Under the pieces are notes generated by a model. The model was given only the letters and a program-made list of their open reading frames with translations. It ran no database searches and was not told the DNA's origin. The position numbers were made by a program, and so were the translations under genes. A DNA stretch of 64,000 nucleotides from the NCBI GenBank assembly GCA_022579005.1, contig MU401454.1, positions 310,001 to 374,000 on the forward strand. Direction: 5' to 3'. The DNA is from Poronia punctata (taxonomy: Eukaryota; Ascomycota; Sordariomycetes; Xylariales; Xylariaceae). Positions 58,092 through 64,000 of this stretch are shown here, in pieces; within the stretch, counting starts at the first letter, position 1; each line of letters begins with the position of its first letter.

Positions 58092-58861
58092 ATTAGCCCG
58101 TCCTTTCCTCCCAGCTCTTTGTTTTTTGAATGTCTGGCAAGCCTCAGAAGATAAATAGGAGTGATTGGTCTACAGAACTAAGACGTGTTTGTGGTGCTGG
58201 TATCGATGCTTATTTAGATGTTGAGTACCTAGGCAGTCTTGTGGAGTGAGCGCGACGTGAAGTCAAACTGACCCGAGGCTCAATTCAAGATCGGCTGTGA
58301 CATCTAGAAACGCCATTTCGCGTCCCGCAACAGGGGGCACTTTATGCGCTTGCACGCTTTGGTGTTAGTGAATCCACAGGAACCCACAGGAACCCACATG
58401 AGCGTTATCACCATGTCGATTACTTATCGAGCTGCAGCAACAATGGGCTTTGAAGGAACATTGCGGGGGAGGGGTTCCTTCGCGTTGTTGGAGGGGCATT
58501 CAGGAGTCAGCGAAAAATTTGAGGATATTCAGGGTCCCCGGTCCGACATCGTCGCAGATATTGTTCTTTATTAATTCCATTTCAACTCAGGCTGGGTAGA
58601 GAGACTGTTCAATGTACAAGACACTCAACATATGAAATAAAATTGAAACCACACAGTCACGATCCTTTGAAGTGACGTGACACGCGGTTTACACATTTGC
58701 TAGGAGACCGGTACCGCACCCCCACTTACATTGTTTGACAGACTCACCAATAACCTGTCCGGGTTTCCAAATATCTTTTCTCGTCAGGTATTGTTGATAC
58801 TGGTCACTTTCGGCATCTCATAGCATATCGGCTTATCTCTGACTTCCCAGATTACCTAACC
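58092..58861. promoter_or_regulatory. bidirectional promoter region of CAB5 and ADE5,7
   Basis: 770 bp between two divergent housekeeping genes. A TGACGTGAC sequence near 58673-58681 resembles a CRE/ATF-type bZIP site on the ADE5,7 side. An open frame at 58344-58574 is not supported. Confidence 0.4.
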
Positions 58862-61231
58862 ATGGGACTGCAACCCAACTCGCTCCGCGTGTTGCTCATT
58901 GGCAATGGTGGCAGAGAACATGCCATTGCCTGGAAGCTGAGTCAGTCGCCTTTGGTCGAGTCTATAATCGTGGTGCCGGGTAACGGAGGCACAGCTACCT
59001 GCGCCAAAACCACCAATGAGACATCAGTCTCTGCCGAGGACTTCCCAGCACTCCTGGATCTGGCGAGGAAGAACAACATCAACTTTGTCGTCCCCGGCCC
59101 TGAGGCGCCGCTAGTTGCCGGAGCGGTTGATTTCTTCGAAGATGCCGGCATCAAGTGCTTCGGTCCCTCCAAGGACGCCGCGTTTATGGAAGGGAGCAAG
59201 ACCTTTTCCAAAGACTTCATGAAGAAACACAGCATTCCCACTGCTGCGTATGAGAACTTCTCCGACTATGACAAGGCCAGCCGGTATCTTGACAGCGTCA
59301 ACCATGATGTTGTTATCAAGGCCAGCGGACTTGCAGCCGGAAAGGGTGTCATAATCCCGACGACAAAAGAAGAGGCTCAGCAAGCACTCAAAGACATTAT
59401 GCAAAATAAGGAGTTCGGTTCTGCCGGAGATGAGGTTGTCATCGAGGAGTTCCTTACTGGTGATGAGTTGAGCATTTTGACTTTCAGCGATGGTTATTCA
59501 ATCAAGTCCCTCCCCCCTGCCCAGGACCACAAGAGAATCGGCGAGGGCGACACCGGCCTCAACACGGGCGGTATGGGTTGTTATGCGCCTACAAACATTG
59601 CTACGCCGGAGCTTATAGCGCAAATCGACCGCGATATCATACAACCCACCATCGACGGCATGCGCAAAGACGAAATGCCGTTTAAGGGAGTGTTATTTAC
59701 CGGTCTAATGATCACTTCTTCCGGACCTAAAGTGCTCGAATACAATGTTCGATTCGGTGACCCAGAGACACAGACAGTCCTGCCACTTCTGTCAGACGAT
59801 ACAGATCTTGCCAAGATCATGCTCGCATGTTCAAAGGGACACCTCGACAGCGTATCTATCAAAATCAAAAACGAGTACAGCACTACAGTCGTCGTCGCTG
59901 CTGGAGGTTATCCAGAGTCATACGCAAAAGGCAACGAGATCACTGTACAAACCCCTCCTGCAGGGGTAAACATCTTCCACGCAGGCACCAAGCTAGTCGG
60001 CAACCAGCTTCAGACAGCAGGCGGAAGAGTCATAGCAGCGAGCGCCACTGCCAGCGAAAGCCTGCGGGCTGCAGTTGACAAAGCATACGAAGGCGTCAAA
60101 CACATCAAGTTCAAGGACATGTACTACCGCAAGGACATCGCACACAGGGCCTTCAACCCTACCAAAGACACCAAGGAAGCCTTAACCTACGCCCAGGCAG
60201 GCGTCAGCATCGACGCCGGCAATCAGCTAGTCGAACGGATACGGACCGCCGTGCGCTCCACCCGCCGACCCGGCGCTGATGCCGAGATCGGCGGGTTCGG
60301 AGGAGAGGTCGATCTCTCCAAGGCAGGCTACACCAGCAACGCGCCAATCATGGTCGGAGCCATCGACGGCGTCGGCACAAAGCTCATGATCGCCCAAGCG
60401 ACATCGAACCACCGCACAGTCGGCATCGACCTCGTAGCCATGAACGTCAACGACCTCGTAGTTCAGGGCGCCGAACCGCTCATGTTCCTCGACTACTTCG
60501 GCTGCAGCAAGCTCAACTCCGAAGTCGCCGCCCAATTCGTCGAGAGCGTCGCCACGGGCTGCCGCGAAGCCCGCTGCGCCCTCGTCGGCGGCGAAACCGC
60601 CGAGATGCCAGGCATGTACAGCGAAGACGACTACGATGCCGCGGGCGCCGCCATCGGCGCCATGTTACACGAGAACCGACTCCCCCGTCTCGACGCCATG
60701 CAACCGGGCGACGTCCTCCTCGGCCTCGCCTCTTCGGGCGTGCACTCAAACGGCTTCTCGCTCGTCCGCCGCATCCTCGCCCGCGAGAACCTGCCCTACT
60801 CGGCCCCTGCACCCTGGAACCCGTCTTCGACAGTAGGCGACTCCCTACTAACTCCCACGCGCATATACGTGCGGTCCGTGCTCAAGGCCCTCCCGCAGCT
60901 CAAGGGTCTAGCACACATCACGGGCGGCGGCCTAACGGAGAACGTTCCGCGAATGCTACCCGGCCGTCTTGCCGCTTCCATCGACGTGCGTGCTTGGGAG
61001 TTGCCCGCCGTGTTCAAGTGGCTCAAGAAAGCCGGAAACGTCCAGGCGTCCGAGATGGCGCGCACTTTCAACACGGGCGTGGGCATGGTGGCCGTCGTAT
61101 CCGCTGGTGATGTTGACGCTGTTACGCAAACACTGCGCGGAGAGGGCGAGACTGTCTACACCATTGGCAAGCTTGTCGAACGAGCCGAGGGTGGCGAGGG
61201 GTGTGTTCTGGAGGGTCTGGAATCATGGTAA
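58862..61231 (+). CDS. ADE5,7: bifunctional GAR synthetase / AIR synthetase (purine biosynthesis)
   Basis: This enzyme carries out steps 2 and 5 of de novo purine synthesis: phosphoribosylamine to GAR, and FGAM to AIR, in the cytosol. A single exon encodes 789 residues, the usual length of fungal Ade5,7. GARS part (about 1-430): VLLIGNGGREHAIAWKLSQSP near the start, ATP-grasp region with KASGLAAGKGVIIP, PPAQDHKRIGEGDTGLNTGGMG and VLEYNVRFGDPETQ. AIRS part (about 440-789): TYAQAGVSIDAGNQLV, GAIDGVGTKL, VNDLVVQGAEPLMFLDYFGC, VGGETAEMPGMY, and HITGGGLTENVPRML. Both active units look complete, with no gap or stop. The start has a good context (ACCATGG). Confidence 0.97.
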   Translation: MGLQPNSLRVLLIGNGGREHAIAWKLSQSPLVESIIVVPGNGGTATCAKTTNETSVSAEDFPALLDLARKNNINFVVPGPEAPLVAGAVDFFEDAGIKCFGPSKDAAFMEGSKTFSKDFMKKHSIPTAAYENFSDYDKASRYLDSVNHDVVIKASGLAAGKGVIIPTTKEEAQQALKDIMQNKEFGSAGDEVVIEEFLTGDELSILTFSDGYSIKSLPPAQDHKRIGEGDTGLNTGGMGCYAPTNIATPELIAQIDRDIIQPTIDGMRKDEMPFKGVLFTGLMITSSGPKVLEYNVRFGDPETQTVLPLLSDDTDLAKIMLACSKGHLDSVSIKIKNEYSTTVVVAAGGYPESYAKGNEITVQTPPAGVNIFHAGTKLVGNQLQTAGGRVIAASATASESLRAAVDKAYEGVKHIKFKDMYYRKDIAHRAFNPTKDTKEALTYAQAGVSIDAGNQLVERIRTAVRSTRRPGADAEIGGFGGEVDLSKAGYTSNAPIMVGAIDGVGTKLMIAQATSNHRTVGIDLVAMNVNDLVVQGAEPLMFLDYFGCSKLNSEVAAQFVESVATGCREARCALVGGETAEMPGMYSEDDYDAAGAAIGAMLHENRLPRLDAMQPGDVLLGLASSGVHSNGFSLVRRILARENLPYSAPAPWNPSSTVGDSLLTPTRIYVRSVLKALPQLKGLAHITGGGLTENVPRMLPGRLAASIDVRAWELPAVFKWLKKAGNVQASEMARTFNTGVGMVAVVSAGDVDAVTQTLRGEGETVYTIGKLVERAEGGEGCVLEGLESW

Positions 61232-61657
61232 ATATGTGGAAGTGGGGGAAATCTGATAGAGTTTGTGGGAAGGACAATGACGGTTGAGTAGATTGTCGGT
61301 GGACGGAATAAAAAATGAAAAGGCTATGAGGGTATAACGAATAAATACAGCACGTCCATCAAATACAGAATGGGACAGGTTTCGTAGTTTAGTGGCGTAT
61401 ATTTCTACCGAATCAAACAGACAGCAGCATATTTGTCATATTCTTTCGCTCACTCTCTCATTTCCTACCTGACCTATGCAATCTACCTACATCATACTTA
61501 TAGCTACAAAAATCGTATCCTGTTTCGAACGCCGAATATAAAATTCCTGATTCTCATGAGTCAACTTATTTCAACAATACTAATTCGATAGTGCGTAATG
61601 TATGTACTTCTAAAAGAGAAACGGTGCCCAAGCGGTGGTGCTTATCATGTCGCACCT
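61232..61657. other. convergent 3' flanks
   Basis: 426 bp between the 3' ends of ADE5,7 (+) and ATG15 (-). No gene recognised. Confidence 0.5.
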
Positions 61658-63612
61658 CTATATTTCGTCGTCCTTCCAGTTTCCGGCTGATTCCTCTGTG
61701 TCATCGCCCACCCATTCTTTGCACCCGCCGAACCAGTTCCTATGAGCGCAATGCGAACTTGTTGGCTCAGGCGGCTCAGTAACCGAGCCTTGCAGCGAAG
61801 TGGATGTTGGCATAGGAGGGGGTGAGGTGATTTGGTGGGACTGCAGCGTCGTAGAGGATGTTGTCGTGGTGGTCTGATCTTTGCAGCCAAACCAACCTGG
61901 TGTAGCGCATGTTGTCGACGTAGCAGTAGGAGTAAATTCGGAAGTGGTAGTTGTATAAGTAGTGGTGGTTGTCTTGTCTTTGCATCCAAACCAACCAGGT
62001 GTCTGGCAAGTGGACGTTGAGGTGGTCTCCGAGGTTGTCGACGTCTTTCCAGGGTCCGTCGTCGTAGTTGGGTCGTTACAGCCCCACCACCCAGGCGTTT
62101 GGCATGTCTCTGTTCGAGTTCGTATCTTTGACGTAGACGAGCTACTCGTTGTCGTGGTTCCGTCGGTACTGTTGCTCTCGTACATTTTCCAATTTGCACA
62201 ATCTCGGCATTCTGGTGTGTATTTGCACTCTGGAACGGTATCATACTTCATAATAACGTCCTTGATCACCGAGCGGATTTTATGCGTGCCTATGCCCACG
62301 CGCCAGCCATGGTCGCCTACAGTGTCATATGTACACTCTAATCCGGCATGGCACGCTGTTTCCAATGCATAACCCCCATACGAACACGAAGCGGTCGCAC
62401 CATTGCAAGTGCCGACAAAGATAGGATCGGCAGTGTGTCCAAAGTGATACGCTCCTGTATATTCGCGTGTCTGTGGAAAATCGGGGTCGCCCCCATGTGG
62501 AGGAATCGGAAGCCCGAGCCTAGAGACAGCCAGTGCTTCCGGGACGGCTTCAAAGGTGACAACAGGAAGTCCGTACGTGAGCCCAAGCATGGAGCTGACA
62601 GCGCCACCGAGCGAATGACCGGCGACCCAGATACTAGAAGTCGGATAGAGCTCTGTAACATTCGCGTAGAGCTCTCTAGCTGCCTGGTAATAACGATTCT
62701 CCTCACGCAGGGCGCTTCGTACGCAAGTATTATTACAACTGTATGTGCCTGTAGCACAATCGCAAACCTGACGGTACGTCCACTGGCCCTGCTGCCCGCA
62801 GCAACAGCTAAAAAAGAGGTTGTCGTTGATCTTATCGTTCGTAGTTGTTCCTTCGCCATCAAAGACGGCAGGCGATGTGCCTTTCAACCCGATGACGATT
62901 GTAGAGTTCGTCTCGTCGCCCCATATGTGTCCGCGGAGCCCATCGGACTCCCATCCAAAATCGGCAGACCGGTTGAATGGCTTGCCAACCTCATCCCAAT
63001 CGGGCAGGTCAGGTGATTCCACGTAAGCATTGGATGCTATGTAGGCCATGGTGAGGACCGTCTCCTTATCGGTGATATTGGGGGTCGGAACATCATCGAT
63101 AGTCCAGGCAGAGGGCGAGGTCGCAAAAACGAAACCTTGTTGGCGAGCTTCGGCAACTAAAGGGTCCACGGTGCTGGGACGTCTATCAACTAGCCTTTCT
63201 ATCTTCTGCGGATGGCTTTTCGCCTTGAGAGGGGTGATCCGTTCGGCATCATGATGGTCCTCGGCGGCGAGCCATACTTGAGCTTCCGGGTGCCGGATAT
63301 CGCGTTTGCGGTGGAGACCGGGGTGGCGATAGGTCCCGTGATGGAGGATGTGACGAAGGGTCTATGGGGACTATTAGCATGGGCTTATGGCATGTCGGCG
63401 GAACAGCGGCATACAAAGGTGTGCTCAGCAGGAGACGGAGGTTCAGGCAGTAAAGGAGCTAATATTGGGCTATCTGAGAATATGGGATCCGAGTTCGATA
63501 ACGAGGCTAGCGCAGGAGAAGCAGATAGAGCTAGGAGGGATATGAGAATGTTAGACGTGACGCGACCAGCGGAGTCGCAATATGCTTCGGATTGCTTTCG
63601 TCTCAGTATCAT
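61658..63612 (-). CDS. ATG15: vacuolar autophagic-body lipase ATG15
   Basis: Atg15 is the phospholipase that breaks open autophagic and Cvt bodies in the vacuole, reaching it by the multivesicular-body route. The model is complement(join(61658..63361,63415..63612)), 633 residues, with a 53 nt intron (GTATGC donor, GCTAAT branch). A hydrophobic segment near residues 25-40 ([16 protein letters not shown]) is the signal anchor. After the junction, [19 protein letters not shown] and [17 protein letters not shown] are typical of Atg15. The lipase_3 core has [20 protein letters not shown] and the nucleophile elbow GHSLGG at 314-319 (S316), followed by [14 protein letters not shown]. The C-terminal 120 residues hold T-rich linkers between short Cys modules of CxTPGWxGC type ([27 protein letters not shown] and a divergent [10 protein letters not shown]), common in filamentous-fungal Atg15 proteins. 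The frame is open upstream of 63169 without an ATG until the intron, which is why the first exon was added. Confidence 0.94.
61750..62130. repeat. repeated CxTPGWxGC-encoding modules in ATG15
   Basis: Three close copies and one divergent copy of a 9-residue Cys module, separated by ACC/ACT-rich Thr linkers, encoded on the minus strand. Confidence 0.8.
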
Positions 63613-64000
63613 AGTAGGCGTCGGGGCCGGAACGACTAAGAGGAGCAAATGACGAAACCACCTATTCCAGACGATGGTTAAGCTTTAATCGGCCGGATTG
63701 GGTAGGGTTTGAAGCAATGGAGTAGGAGCAGACGTTAACCATAAGAATAACATAGACCGATGATGAAATGGGGTATGATGGTTGCCTTGGGGTGGTGACG
63801 GGGGATTGTTGATGATTGAGGAATAGAGGTTTTAGGTAATAGGTTTGGGGATTGAGAGATACATAGTACCTTTGTACTCATACTCGTATGCTGTGGTGAC
63901 AGGTGGTGGAGCGCCTTCCCCACAGTGCTTGCGGACGCTACCGCGTGGCACTACAGAGGGGGACAAGTGACCTATGACAGCATTCGGCATTGGATGAAAT
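63613..64000. other. ATG15 promoter, right edge of window
   Basis: 388 bp upstream of ATG15. A short minus-strand open frame (63735-63923) is not supported. No RNA gene or repeat seen. Confidence 0.45.

Overview
The window is nuclear DNA of a filamentous ascomycete (Pezizomycotina, most likely Sordariomycetes). Evidence: short 45-100 nt GT-AG introns with CTAAC/CTAAT branch sites just before the acceptor, fungal-type orthologues throughout (CBF1, STM1, ATG15, ADE5,7, the GID-complex subunit FYV10), AT-richer intergenic DNA peppered with TACCTA/TAGGTA words, and long gene-poor stretches. No virus, CRISPR array, plasmid feature or intact transposon was seen. All gene models were built by joining exons by eye and checking that reading phase closes across every intron. 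Layout, left third (0.5-16 kb): an SDR oxidoreductase (-), a type II membrane GH47 alpha-1,2-mannosidase (+), an Fe(II)/2-oxoglutarate dioxygenase of the TauD type (+) whose fourth intron holds a poly-G/N/poly-C assembly scar, a mitochondrial-carrier-like protein (-), a small Q-rich protein (-), a secreted right-handed beta-helix protein (-), an intron-containing tRNA-Thr(UGU) (-), an uncharacterised protein with a duplicated C-terminal unit (-) and the ribosome-associated RGG protein STM1 (-). Middle (16-45 kb): two gene-poor blocks (about 16.2-22.7 kb and 24.2-31.0 kb) flank a bZIP factor whose third intron appears to be GC-AG. Then come a secreted GMC flavin oxidoreductase (+) and a microsomal-type epoxide hydrolase (-) ending 161 bp apart tail to tail, a basic disordered protein with a triplicated repeat (+), an H/S/N-rich protein (+), a 100-residue membrane protein (-) and the GID E3 ligase subunit FYV10 (-). 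Right third (48-64 kb) is mostly housekeeping: the CBF1 bHLH factor (+), translation factor eIF5 (+) with two minimal upstream ORFs, a 978-residue disordered protein (-), dephospho-CoA kinase CAB5 (-) divergent from the bifunctional purine enzyme ADE5,7 (+), and the vacuolar autophagy lipase ATG15 (-). The genes do not form one obvious biosynthetic cluster. The only pair that hints at a shared catabolic or specialised-metabolic task is the GMC oxidase with the epoxide hydrolase. The points I would check first are the in-frame, stop-free CBF1 intron that splits the DNA-binding basic region, the GC-AG intron of the bZIP gene, the artefactual-looking homopolymer gap in the dioxygenase, and the GMC/epoxide hydrolase pair.
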